From Gracilimonas sp040904925 (GTDB taxonomy: Bacteria; Bacteroidota; Rhodothermia; Balneolales; Balneolaceae), in the NCBI GenBank assembly GCA_040904925.1, contig JBBDSP010000025.1:1-64000 (forward strand): DNA of 64,000 bases, given 5' to 3'. Below are positions 35,507 to 43,727 of the stretch, one piece after another. Position 1 is the first letter of the stretch. Each line of letters starts with the position of its first letter. The position numbers and the translations under genes were made by a program. Under the pieces are notes generated by a model. It was not told the origin of the DNA and searched no databases. It worked only from the letters and a program-made list of their open reading frames with translations.

Positions 35507-37888
35507 TTGCTTAAATCTATTCCCCGGCTATTTATAATTTTTTCTCTGCTCTGTGTTTTCACATGGATAGACTTAATTTGTCCTGAAGTTATTTATGCGC
35601 AGACTATTCAAGAGGACTCAAACACCGAAGATGTAGTTCGCCGAATAAGGTTTTCCGGGAATGATGATATCAAAGACCGTACCTTAACAACTTTAGTGCG
35701 AACCCGCACTAATAGAGAGTTTTTGAGCATCCCCCGATTTACTCCCTGGTATTTTATATGGAATGCCTCAAATGGCCGATTTGGTGAGGAGCCTGCTTAC
35801 CTGAACCGACAAGTAGTTGGCAATGATATGGAGAGGATAGCACTATACTATGAATCTCTGGGATACCTCGATGTAAGCGTTGACACCTCTATTGTAGAAT
35901 ACCGAACTGATAAAATTGAGGTTTCTTTCATTATTGATGAAGGCCCCGCATATCGGATTGGCACCGTATCGTACACCGGAATTCCTGAATTCCCCGAACC
36001 ACAAAAGAAGTTCAATTTCCTGAATGGCGGAGACCTGACCAGCGGACGGATTGATGACACAACTTTCACTGTAGATCGGCAGTATAATTCTCAAGAATTA
36101 AGTACGGAGCAACAGCGTATCATTAACTTCTTAAAAAATAATGGTTATGCTTCTGTGCAGCGAGATTCTGTAATAGCACTCGTTAAAGATGATTCTACGA
36201 ATGCAAACACCCTTGATGTTCGCTATCAGGTTAACCCCGGAGAAAGGTATACCTTTGGAGATGTTCGTATCAGGCTAAGCGATACAGAGCCACCGGTTGA
36301 TTATACCGAAAAAGACACGCTTTCAGGTCCCCCGCATACCACCGATTCAACCCATACCATCCAAATGGAAAAGGAACCCGGTGCTCAGTCAAAGTTCAGG
36401 CTTTTGTCAGACCAGATCTTATTTCGGCCCGGCGACACCTATAATCATTCTTTGTATCTGGAAACAGTAAATGAATTTCAGAACCTTGGGATGCTTTATA
36501 TTCAGCGTTTCAGCCAAAGCGAAGATCAGTCACAGCCTGATTACAGTCAGGAAGAAATTCCCGCATATTTTGACCTTCAGACCCTCACTAAACACAGTAT
36601 TTCTTTCGAATTATTTGGAATGAAGCGCTACGGATACGGAACCGGATTAGGGATTGACTACAACAACAACAATGTATTCGGGAATGCGGAAAATTTAAAT
36701 ATTGGAGCGAACGCAAGTTTTGAATTCGTAAGCCCAAGTGTTTTAGAGGAAATCGATACCACGGCCACTCAGTCATCTGTTTTCCGAAGTTATGAATTGC
36801 GAGCTGACTACTCAGTTCCCAGATTGAACTTTCCTTTTGCGGCTTTAGATAATCGTCCCGGCTTCACAAGTGGTGTAACCCGCTACCTTCTCTCCTACAG
36901 TCGCTCCGACCAATTACTATTTGATATCAATTCTGACATTGGTTTCAACATGCGGTATGAGGTAAATCACACTTCTAACTACTCAAGCTTTTTAGACCTT
37001 ATTGAGCTTGACCTGGTTGATACAAATCCATCCGATTCTTACATCAGAAACCTGAGAAATGAATTTGGGGAAAATTCTTTTACCCTTCAGCGAATTCTGG
37101 AAGATTTTAACCCACAGATCTCCTCTATAGTTCGTTACACCTTCCGTAGCCAGAATACGGATATGATAAAACGTAACCGCGGGTATTTCAGTGAATATTC
37201 TGCGTCTATAGGTGGAAACATTCCCTATCTCATCGACAAATATGTGACTACGCCCGGCACTTTGGAGGGTGACCTTCCGTCTTTATTTAATTTGAGTGAA
37301 AACAGCCTCAACTATAGCCGGTTCTTTAAACTTTCAGCTGATTACAGGAGGTACTATCCTATCTCAAACAGCGGTGTTTTAGCATGGAGATTGTTTGGAG
37401 GATTTGCTCAGCCTTATGGAGGTTCTACTTCTATTCCGTTAAACAGAAGGTTCTTTGCCGGAGGAAGCAATGACATCAGAGGTTGGGCGCCTTTCCAGCT
37501 GGGTCCGGGCGATATATCTACAGATAATGTAAATATACCCGGAGGTGAAATTAAACTTGCCGCATATACAGAACTTAGACAGACATTTATTCGTGATTTT
37601 CTGGGCGCTAACTGGTTTGCAGCTGTTTTTGTGGATGCCGGAAATATCTGGTATGGTCCCCGCAATGACTTTAGAGATGAAAACAATCAGGATAGATTAG
37701 AACAGGGCCGTTTCAAATTTGATAACTTCTACAATCAGATAGCAGTTGGTAGTGGTCCTGGCATAAGGCTTGACTGGGAATATGTGGTAGTTCGGTTTGA
37801 TTTTACCTACAGGCTGCACGACCTTCAACAAGGTTGGTTTAATAATAAACAGTTATATTTCAGCTTTGGAATAGGTCACTCCTTTTAA
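35507..37888 (+). CDS. BamA/TamA-family outer-membrane protein (Omp85)
   Basis: 793 residues from a TTG start at 35507; no ATG or GTG is in frame before the signal peptide (hydrophobic 8-27, ending near VIYAQ). The N-terminal third holds POTRA-type modules (VVRRIRFSGNDDIKDRTL near 43, YRIGTVSYTG near 150, RYTFGDVRIRLSD near 250). The rest is a beta-barrel with the Omp85 features FFAGGSNDIRGW (lid-loop region), GPGIRLDWEYVVVRFDFTYRL and a final FSFGIGHSF ending in Phe. Such proteins insert barrels into the outer membrane or export surface polypeptides. Three or fewer POTRA modules make it closer to TamA or an accessory Omp85 than to five-POTRA BamA. Confidence 0.87.
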   Translation: MLKSIPRLFIIFSLLCVFTWIDLICPEVIYAQTIQEDSNTEDVVRRIRFSGNDDIKDRTLTTLVRTRTNREFLSIPRFTPWYFIWNASNGRFGEEPAYLNRQVVGNDMERIALYYESLGYLDVSVDTSIVEYRTDKIEVSFIIDEGPAYRIGTVSYTGIPEFPEPQKKFNFLNGGDLTSGRIDDTTFTVDRQYNSQELSTEQQRIINFLKNNGYASVQRDSVIALVKDDSTNANTLDVRYQVNPGERYTFGDVRIRLSDTEPPVDYTEKDTLSGPPHTTDSTHTIQMEKEPGAQSKFRLLSDQILFRPGDTYNHSLYLETVNEFQNLGMLYIQRFSQSEDQSQPDYSQEEIPAYFDLQTLTKHSISFELFGMKRYGYGTGLGIDYNNNNVFGNAENLNIGANASFEFVSPSVLEEIDTTATQSSVFRSYELRADYSVPRLNFPFAALDNRPGFTSGVTRYLLSYSRSDQLLFDINSDIGFNMRYEVNHTSNYSSFLDLIELDLVDTNPSDSYIRNLRNEFGENSFTLQRILEDFNPQISSIVRYTFRSQNTDMIKRNRGYFSEYSASIGGNIPYLIDKYVTTPGTLEGDLPSLFNLSENSLNYSRFFKLSADYRRYYPISNSGVLAWRLFGGFAQPYGGSTSIPLNRRFFAGGSNDIRGWAPFQLGPGDISTDNVNIPGGEIKLAAYTELRQTFIRDFLGANWFAAVFVDAGNIWYGPRNDFRDENNQDRLEQGRFKFDNFYNQIAVGSGPGIRLDWEYVVVRFDFTYRLHDLQQGWFNNKQLYFSFGIGHSF

Positions 37889-37904
37889 CCTAATAACACA
37901 TGCT

Positions 37905-38453
37905 ATGTTTGATAAATTGAAACGTCTGAAAGATCAATCGAATATCGTCTTCAAGTCGAAGTTCCTTGCAAATCTAAATCCAGCTGAGCGATATGAATTC
38001 TTACAGCTTTGTCATCGCCGCAGTTATAAGGAAGGCGAATATGTGTTTTATAAGAATGATCCCGGCACCGGAATGTATTTCATTGAACACGGAACCATTC
38101 AACTTACCATTGGAGCGGTTGATGAAAATGATCCTGAAAGTGAAGCTTTTGCACTAGACCTTCAATCACCGGATAGCTTTGGTGCTCTCTCAATTGGGTA
38201 TAACCTGAGAAGAAAATCGTCGGCCAAATGTATCACTGACTGTGACCTGTTAGGTTTTTTTAAACCTGATTTCGAAGTGCTTCGTGACCGACATCCACAA
38301 ATAGCCGTTAAATTTTTGCAAACACTTACTAATATTGCACTTCTTCAGCTCGAAAATACTTCAAAAAAGTTAGCTGAGGTTTCCGGTGAGCAAACAGCAC
38401 TGAACATTCAATTTCAAACCTATTACGAAGAAAACCGAGAGGAACCCAAGTAA
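37905..38453 (+). CDS. Cyclic-nucleotide-binding-fold protein without a DNA-binding domain
   Basis: 182 residues. The cNMP-binding (Crp/PKA-type) beta-roll covers about 20-140, with YKEGEYVFYKNDPGTGMYFIEHGTIQL and DSFGALSIGYNLRRKSSAKCITDCDLLGF. A long helix follows (RHPQIAVKFLQTLTNIALLQLENTSKKL). There is no C-terminal helix-turn-helix, so it is not a CRP/FNR activator. The usual phosphate-binding Arg position (RxS/TA) may be represented by RRKSSA. It is 16 bp after the Omp85 gene and 3 bp before the methyltransferase gene, so the three are in one operon. A sensor or partner role is inference. Confidence 0.8.
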   Translation: MFDKLKRLKDQSNIVFKSKFLANLNPAERYEFLQLCHRRSYKEGEYVFYKNDPGTGMYFIEHGTIQLTIGAVDENDPESEAFALDLQSPDSFGALSIGYNLRRKSSAKCITDCDLLGFFKPDFEVLRDRHPQIAVKFLQTLTNIALLQLENTSKKLAEVSGEQTALNIQFQTYYEENREEPK

Positions 38454-38456
38454 ACT

Positions 38457-39866
38457 ATGGCGCTAAAGAAAGGTCAGGAAGTAGAATTAGATATTATTGA
38501 CGCCGCTTTTAAAGGAAAAGGGTTAGCAAAAGTTGACGGGCTGGCAGTTTTCGTACCCGGCACAACTCCGGGTGATAAGGTATTGGCAAGGATCATCAAA
38601 AAGAAGAAAAAACACAGGGAAGCCAAACTCCTCGAAATCCTTGAACCCAGCCCCCATCGTATTGAACCTAAATGCGGGCATGCTAAGGTATGCGGTGGTT
38701 GCAGCTGGCAGCATATCCCCTACGAAAAGCAACTTGAGTTCAAGACTCAGCAAGTGCGTGATCATATAAGCCGGATCGGACACCTGGATGATTCCATCGT
38801 AAAGCCCGGGATTGGTGCTGATCAGGAATTTTACTACCGCAATAAAATGGAATACAGTATCAGCTCGCGAAGATGGCTTACCGAAGAGGAAATTCAGCGG
38901 GATGAATATGTTGATGACTCTGCTTTTGCTGCCGGACTCCATGCTCCCGGTCGCTTTGATAAAATTCTGAATCTCAAAGAATGCCACCTTCAGGTTCCTG
39001 AATCATTTGAGATCTTAGATTTCGTTCGCAATTATTGCATTGTGAACGGGATCACACCTTACGACACTTTTGAAGATTCCGGTTTCATGCGGCATGTTAT
39101 GATCAGAAATTCCTTTCACACCGATGACTTCATGGTAAATTTAGTTACCTATCAGGATGACCAAGAAGTGATGCAAAAATTATCTGATTCGCTGCTTAAA
39201 GAATTTCCATTTATCACAACTGTTGTGAATAATGTGAATGACACTAAAAGTCCTACCGCAGTCGGGCGCTTTGAAAAAGTACTGTACGGACCCGGATTTA
39301 TTGTGGATAAGATCGGCGAATTCACCTTCAAAATTCACCCCAATGCTTTTTTCCAAACCAATACGGCACAAGCTGAAAAGCTCTATGAAATTGCCCGCAA
39401 TTATGCTGAGTTAAAAGACGGTGATATTGTATATGATCTTTACTGTGGAGTGGGCACTTTGAGTTTATTCATGAGCAAGCCTGCGAAACATGTACTTGGT
39501 ATTGAGCTTGTTGATGTAGCTGTTAAAAATGCGAGATTCAACGCCAAAGAAAATGAAGTTGAGAATGTATCCTTCATAAAAGGCGATATGAAAGATGTAT
39601 TTACTAAAGATGTAGTGAAAGAGCACGGTGCTCCCAATGTACTCATCACTGATCCGCCAAGAGCTGGAATGCATCCGGATGTAGTTGAACGCTTATGTGA
39701 ATTGAAAGTGCCCCGAATCGTGTATGTTAGCTGCAACAGCTCTACCCTGGCAAGAGACCTCAAGGAATTGAATTCGGTGTATGAAATTGAAGAAGTTCAG
39801 CCGGTAGATATGTTTCCCCAAACCTACCATATTGAAGCCGTAGCTAAACTTAAGTTGCGGAACTGA
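38457..39866 (+). CDS. 23S rRNA (uracil-C5)-methyltransferase, RumA/RlmD type
   Basis: 469 residues. The N-terminal TRAM domain (about 1-60) includes KGQEVELDIIDAAFKGKGLAKVDGL. The 4Fe-4S cluster motif CGHAKVCGGCSWQ lies at about 73-85. The class I methyltransferase domain has the SAM motif VYDLYCGVGTLSLFMSK, DPPRAGMHPDVVERL and the catalytic Cys in IVYVSCNSSTLARDL. It methylates C5 of a uridine in 23S rRNA (U1939 in E. coli), or possibly U747 for RlmC-type paralogues. The position in the cNMP-Omp85 operon has no obvious functional meaning. Confidence 0.9.
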   Translation: MALKKGQEVELDIIDAAFKGKGLAKVDGLAVFVPGTTPGDKVLARIIKKKKKHREAKLLEILEPSPHRIEPKCGHAKVCGGCSWQHIPYEKQLEFKTQQVRDHISRIGHLDDSIVKPGIGADQEFYYRNKMEYSISSRRWLTEEEIQRDEYVDDSAFAAGLHAPGRFDKILNLKECHLQVPESFEILDFVRNYCIVNGITPYDTFEDSGFMRHVMIRNSFHTDDFMVNLVTYQDDQEVMQKLSDSLLKEFPFITTVVNNVNDTKSPTAVGRFEKVLYGPGFIVDKIGEFTFKIHPNAFFQTNTAQAEKLYEIARNYAELKDGDIVYDLYCGVGTLSLFMSKPAKHVLGIELVDVAVKNARFNAKENEVENVSFIKGDMKDVFTKDVVKEHGAPNVLITDPPRAGMHPDVVERLCELKVPRIVYVSCNSSTLARDLKELNSVYEIEEVQPVDMFPQTYHIEAVAKLKLRN

Positions 39867-39873
39867 ACGGGGA

Positions 39874-40683
39874 TCAGAAATTCAAGATCAATATAAGCCA
39901 TAAGATGGGAATTCCTTCTACCCAAAAAGATGTGTAGTAGTTACTCTGTTCTTCTTTTACTCCCCAGATCAAAATTAAAGTGACCAAGTAAATTACCCAG
40001 CTTATCGGGAGATGGGAATCACTGATGTAGGATGACAGTGAGGACACTAAGGCTGCAGCGATCAAAAGTACACTACCCAGCCATTTTGTCTTCAGGACCC
40101 CTAACTTTTGGGGAATAGTTCCAAGACTGGATTCATCATACTTTAGGTCCCGTATCTCAAATGGTAAAGTAAGTGCAATAACAAACAAAAAGATCTCCAG
40201 GCACTGATAAAATATCTTCAGGTTAAATCTGAGGTTGTGATATTCAAGCGGGACTAACACTGTGATTCCCATCCAAACGATTGCTATTATGAAGATCTTA
40301 ACACCTGATAGGCTCCTCAGGTTTCGGCTTTTAAATACTGGAAGAGCATATAAAAGTGTTAGTCCGCCAAATAAAAATACCATTTTCAATACATCAAAAG
40401 TCAGCATTAGTGAAAAATAGATCAACCCAAGCAAACACACTAGGGTGAATATCCTAATCAGGTTAATATTTTGAGTAATCTTTAAATGGTGAACATTTGA
40501 AACACCGGCATATTTCACAAAGTTGTACCCAACAATAGTTCCAAAAAAGATAAAAAGGAGGACGATCGGCTCAGGTACAAAACCTATTTCAAAGACGGTA
40601 ATAACGGCCATTGAAGTAACTGCCAGCGCTACATGAATGCTGCTTTGCAGGTAAAAATTAAAAATGGATCGGACTATTTGCAT
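39874..40683 (-). CDS. UbiA-like polytopic membrane protein with degraded first Asp motif
   Basis: 269 residues with about eight membrane helices spread over the whole length. The arrangement and the RDLKYDE segment (about 177-183) resemble the second DxxD motif region of UbiA-superfamily prenyltransferases. The position of the first aspartate-rich motif (usually NDxxDxxxD) reads GYNFVKYAG (about 51-59) and has no aspartates. It may be a UbiA relative that has lost prenyl-diphosphate binding or changed substrate. Convergent with the rRNA methyltransferase gene (7 bp between the stops) and divergent from rsgA. Confidence 0.6.
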   Translation of the reverse strand: MQIVRSIFNFYLQSSIHVALAVTSMAVITVFEIGFVPEPIVLLFIFFGTIVGYNFVKYAGVSNVHHLKITQNINLIRIFTLVCLLGLIYFSLMLTFDVLKMVFLFGGLTLLYALPVFKSRNLRSLSGVKIFIIAIVWMGITVLVPLEYHNLRFNLKIFYQCLEIFLFVIALTLPFEIRDLKYDESSLGTIPQKLGVLKTKWLGSVLLIAAALVSSLSSYISDSHLPISWVIYLVTLILIWGVKEEQSNYYTSFWVEGIPILWLILILNF

Positions 40684-40750
40684 GAGTGGAACTTAGAGAG
40701 CATAAGGGATAAATCATAATGATCAACATAATTCTAGTTTTAATATTCTC

Positions 40751-40780
40751 TTGTTAATCCCCTCTTGTTCCTTATTTTTG
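40751..40780 (+). promoter_or_regulatory. Near-consensus Bacteroidota promoter for rsgA
   Basis: TTG at 40751-40753 is followed after exactly 19 bases by TATTTTTG at 40773-40780, a full match to TTG-N19-TAnnTTTG. The predicted transcription start would fall at or within two bases of the annotated ATG (40785). Confidence 0.5.
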
Positions 40781-40784
40781 GCGC

Positions 40785-41690
40785 ATGCAAAAAGGACGCG
40801 TCATACAATCAACCGGAAGCTGGTATCATGTGGATACCGGAAGTGAGATCATTGATTCAAGATTACCCGGAAGGTTCAGGCTCGAAGATAAAAAGGTGAC
40901 CAATCCTATTGCTGTAGGTGACTGGGTTGATTTCACCTTAAATGATGACGGTTCAGGCACTATCGAGAAGATCCATGTTCGGGACAATTACATTACCCGG
41001 CAAGCTACCCACGGCAAAAGAGGTGAACAGATCCTTGTATCAAACTTAGACCGGGCGTGTGTGGTTCAGTCAATAAAGCAGCCCAGAATTAAAGAAGGGT
41101 TCATCGATCGATTCTTAGTTACTTGTGAGGCTTATGAAGTGAAACCCGTCATCATAATCAATAAAATAGATCTTGCAAAAAGCGGAGGGAAAGCCTTCGC
41201 AGAAGAACTTATTGATCTATATACCGGACTTGGGTATGAGTGCCTAACCACAAGTATTCAAGATGAAGAATCGCTGGAGAAGCTTAAAAATTTACTTTCA
41301 GAAGGAACTTCAGCCTTTATTGGTCCTTCCGGAGTTGGTAAAACAAGTTTAATAAATGCGACCGACCCTACTTATGATCTCAAAGTAAATGAGATCTCAG
41401 ATTTTTCTAACAAAGGAAAACATACTACTACCTTTGCCCGGCTTGTTCCGCTTAGTTTTGGCGGATATATAGCAGACACGCCCGGTATCAGGGAATTCGG
41501 ACTTGTGAATATAGAACCATGGGAACTCTCCTTGTTTTTTCCTGAAATGTTAGAACCCAGAGAGCATTGTCAATTCAGCAACTGTACGCACGCCCATGAA
41601 CCGAAATGCGGTGTGGCTCAGGCCTTTGAAGATGGAGAAATAGCTGCCAGCAGGTATCAATCGTATTTAAACATGCTTGATTCGCTTTGA
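40785..41690 (+). CDS. rsgA: Ribosome small-subunit-dependent GTPase A
   Basis: 301 residues. RsgA (YjeQ) is a circularly permuted GTPase that checks and matures the 30S subunit. It has an N-terminal OB-fold (KGRVIQSTGSWYHVDTG), then G4 IINKIDLA, G1 GPSGVGKTSLIN and G3 DTPGIREFGL in permuted order, and a C-terminal zinc site (CQFSNCTHAHEPKCGV). The length is typical. It appears monocistronic. A strong promoter-like sequence abuts the start codon, so the mRNA may be nearly leaderless or a slightly later start may be used; no later Met fits the OB-fold. Confidence 0.95.
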   Translation: MQKGRVIQSTGSWYHVDTGSEIIDSRLPGRFRLEDKKVTNPIAVGDWVDFTLNDDGSGTIEKIHVRDNYITRQATHGKRGEQILVSNLDRACVVQSIKQPRIKEGFIDRFLVTCEAYEVKPVIIINKIDLAKSGGKAFAEELIDLYTGLGYECLTTSIQDEESLEKLKNLLSEGTSAFIGPSGVGKTSLINATDPTYDLKVNEISDFSNKGKHTTTFARLVPLSFGGYIADTPGIREFGLVNIEPWELSLFFPEMLEPREHCQFSNCTHAHEPKCGVAQAFEDGEIAASRYQSYLNMLDSL

Positions 41691-41784
41691 GGTAATGAAT
41701 TATGCAATTCAAATTCGGTATTCCCTATCTCATAAATTATCCACATATTAGCCCCCAACATTCAACAAGTATCAAGGAGAACAA

Positions 41785-42906
41785 ATGATAAATAGTTACA
41801 AAAAAATAGTTGAAAATATCTTTGCCATTGTAGTGATCAGCGCTACTGCCAGCGGCATGGCGTATGCACAGCTTGGTGATGCAGGAGCAATTCTGAGAGC
41901 CGGAGCTGATGATGCAAATCTTTTGATGGAAAGTTACCTAGCCCCCTTTGGGAAAGGATTTGGGGCTGACCTAAATACTGGTTGGTTTAATACTGCACAA
42001 ACTCATAAAACACTTGGATTTGATATAAGTATCAATGTAGCCGGTGCTATTGTACCCACTTCTGATCAGGTTTTTAATGTCGACAATCTAAATTTTAATG
42101 AACTTGAGAGACTAGACGGTAGTGCAGAAGCCCCTACCATTAGTGGAGACGAGTTTTCAAATACTGAAATGGGAATTACATATACAAACCCCCAAACTAA
42201 TCAGGAAGAAACATTAACAAGCTTTGTCATCCCTGGAGGAACTGGATTCCCCTACGTTCCCTCACCAATGATACAGGCAAGTATTGGTATCATAAAAGAT
42301 ACTGATATAACAGTTCGTTTTGTTCCTGAAACAGATATTGACCCGATAGATGGTTCTGTTGGTTTATTTGGGTTTGGAGTAAAACATGGGATCAACCAGT
42401 GGTTACCAGGAGGAGGGGCAATACCCGTAGACCTCTCCGTTCAATTTGGGTATACTTCTTTTAATTCAAATGCAGGTTTTGATATAGATCCTGAATCCGG
42501 AACCGACATCTATAATGAATACCAAGCATCTACGTGGGATGATCAGGGTATGGAACTTGAAACATCAGCTACTACTTTTAATGCCATAGTTGGAAAAACT
42601 CTACCAATCATATCTGTTTATGGAGGAGTTGGTATCGAGAGTTCTACTACAACCATTTCATCACCTGGATCATATCCTATTACTGCTCCAAATGAGAATT
42701 ATAATAATGCCGGTGACCCTTCTTTTGGATATCCAAAAGTAATTGAAAGAATCGACTCCCCAGTTGATATTGAAATAGAAGGTGATAATTCATTTCGAGC
42801 CTTTGCAGGAACGCGCATTAAATTAGCTATTTTACAAATCTCAGCCAGTTATACCTTATCATCCTACTCGTCATTTAATGTAGGATTCGGAATAAGCTTC
42901 AGATAA
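41785..42906 (+). CDS. DUF6588-like outer-membrane protein
   Basis: 373 residues preceded by a good ribosome-binding site (AAGGAG, 6 bases before the ATG). The signal peptide ends near MAYAQ (residue 29). The start of the mature protein, DAGAILRAGADDANLLMESYLAPFGKGFGADLNTGW, and the repeated Gly/aromatic beta-strands ending in YSSFNVGFGISFR resemble DUF6588 proteins, predicted outer-membrane barrels of Bacteroidota of unknown function. It is monocistronic, with a strong terminator after it. Confidence 0.75.
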   Translation: MINSYKKIVENIFAIVVISATASGMAYAQLGDAGAILRAGADDANLLMESYLAPFGKGFGADLNTGWFNTAQTHKTLGFDISINVAGAIVPTSDQVFNVDNLNFNELERLDGSAEAPTISGDEFSNTEMGITYTNPQTNQEETLTSFVIPGGTGFPYVPSPMIQASIGIIKDTDITVRFVPETDIDPIDGSVGLFGFGVKHGINQWLPGGGAIPVDLSVQFGYTSFNSNAGFDIDPESGTDIYNEYQASTWDDQGMELETSATTFNAIVGKTLPIISVYGGVGIESSTTTISSPGSYPITAPNENYNNAGDPSFGYPKVIERIDSPVDIEIEGDNSFRAFAGTRIKLAILQISASYTLSSYSSFNVGFGISFR

Positions 42907-42933
42907 AAAGATTGTTAAATCTGGACAATAAAA

Positions 42934-42959
42934 AAGGCGCTTAATGAGCGCCTTTTTTT
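42934..42959 (+). terminator. Terminator after the DUF6588-like gene
   Basis: A GGCGCT/AGCGCC stem with a 5-base loop, flanked by an A-run and a T-run of seven, 28 bp after the stop codon. It can work in both directions and may also serve the ABC ATPase gene on the minus strand (stop at 42999). Confidence 0.88.
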
Positions 42960-42998
42960 ATACCTGTAAACTGATTAAGAAAATAATGAGACAGGGTA

Positions 42999-43721
42999 TC
43001 AGGCTAAATGTTTTTCAGCTAAAACCGGATTTGCAACTTTCTCATCGATCTCGATCAGACCATCTCTTAGTCGAATGATACGCCGGGCATGATCTGCTAT
43101 CTCTTGCTCATGAGTAACCACAATAATGGTATTACCCTGTCGGTACAGTTCCTCAAACAACAACATAATTTCCTCTCCCGTTTTTGTATCGAGATTTCCG
43201 GTAGGCTCATCAGCCAAAAGAATGGACGGGTTGTTGACAAGTGCACGGGCAATGGCCACACGCTGTCTCTGTCCGCCTGAGAGCTCGTTGGGCTTGTGGT
43301 CTACCCTATCACCCAATCCTACCTTGGTAAGCACTTCACGAGCGCGTTCTTTGCGTTCAGAAGATTTCATCCCGGCATATATTAATGGTAATTCTGTGTT
43401 CGCCAGACACGTTGTTCTGGGAAGTAAATTGAAGGTCTGAAAGACAAATCCAATTTCACGGTTTCTGATTTCCGCAAGTTCTGCATCATCCATTTGACTT
43501 ACCCTGTTGTTATTCAGGATATATTCGCCTGAGGTGGGTGTATCAAGACATCCGATCATATTCATCAGTGTAGATTTCCCGGAACCGGAAGGACCCATTA
43601 TAGCAATATATTCATTTTCCAACACATCAAAGGAAACTCCCGCAAGTGCCCGAACCTCGGTCTGCCCCATTTGATAAACCTTGGTCAGATCTTGTATCTC
43701 AATTACTGATTTTTTAGACAT
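42999..43721 (-). CDS. MacB/LolD-type ABC transporter ATPase
   Basis: 240 residues. It has the Walker A motif GPSGSGKST, a Q-loop in VFQTFNLL, the signature LSGGQRQR, the Walker B region ILLADEPTGNLD and the switch His in VVTHEQE. The sequence is of the MacB/LolD/FtsE type that energises FtsX-fold permeases. It is the last gene of the export locus, 6 bp after the adaptor gene. The two permeases at 47711-50164 lack an ATPase of their own and are the likely partners. Confidence 0.9.
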   Translation of the reverse strand: MSKKSVIEIQDLTKVYQMGQTEVRALAGVSFDVLENEYIAIMGPSGSGKSTLMNMIGCLDTPTSGEYILNNNRVSQMDDAELAEIRNREIGFVFQTFNLLPRTTCLANTELPLIYAGMKSSERKERAREVLTKVGLGDRVDHKPNELSGGQRQRVAIARALVNNPSILLADEPTGNLDTKTGEEIMLLFEELYRQGNTIIVVTHEQEIADHARRIIRLRDGLIEIDEKVANPVLAEKHLA

Positions 43722-43727
43722 ATTGGA

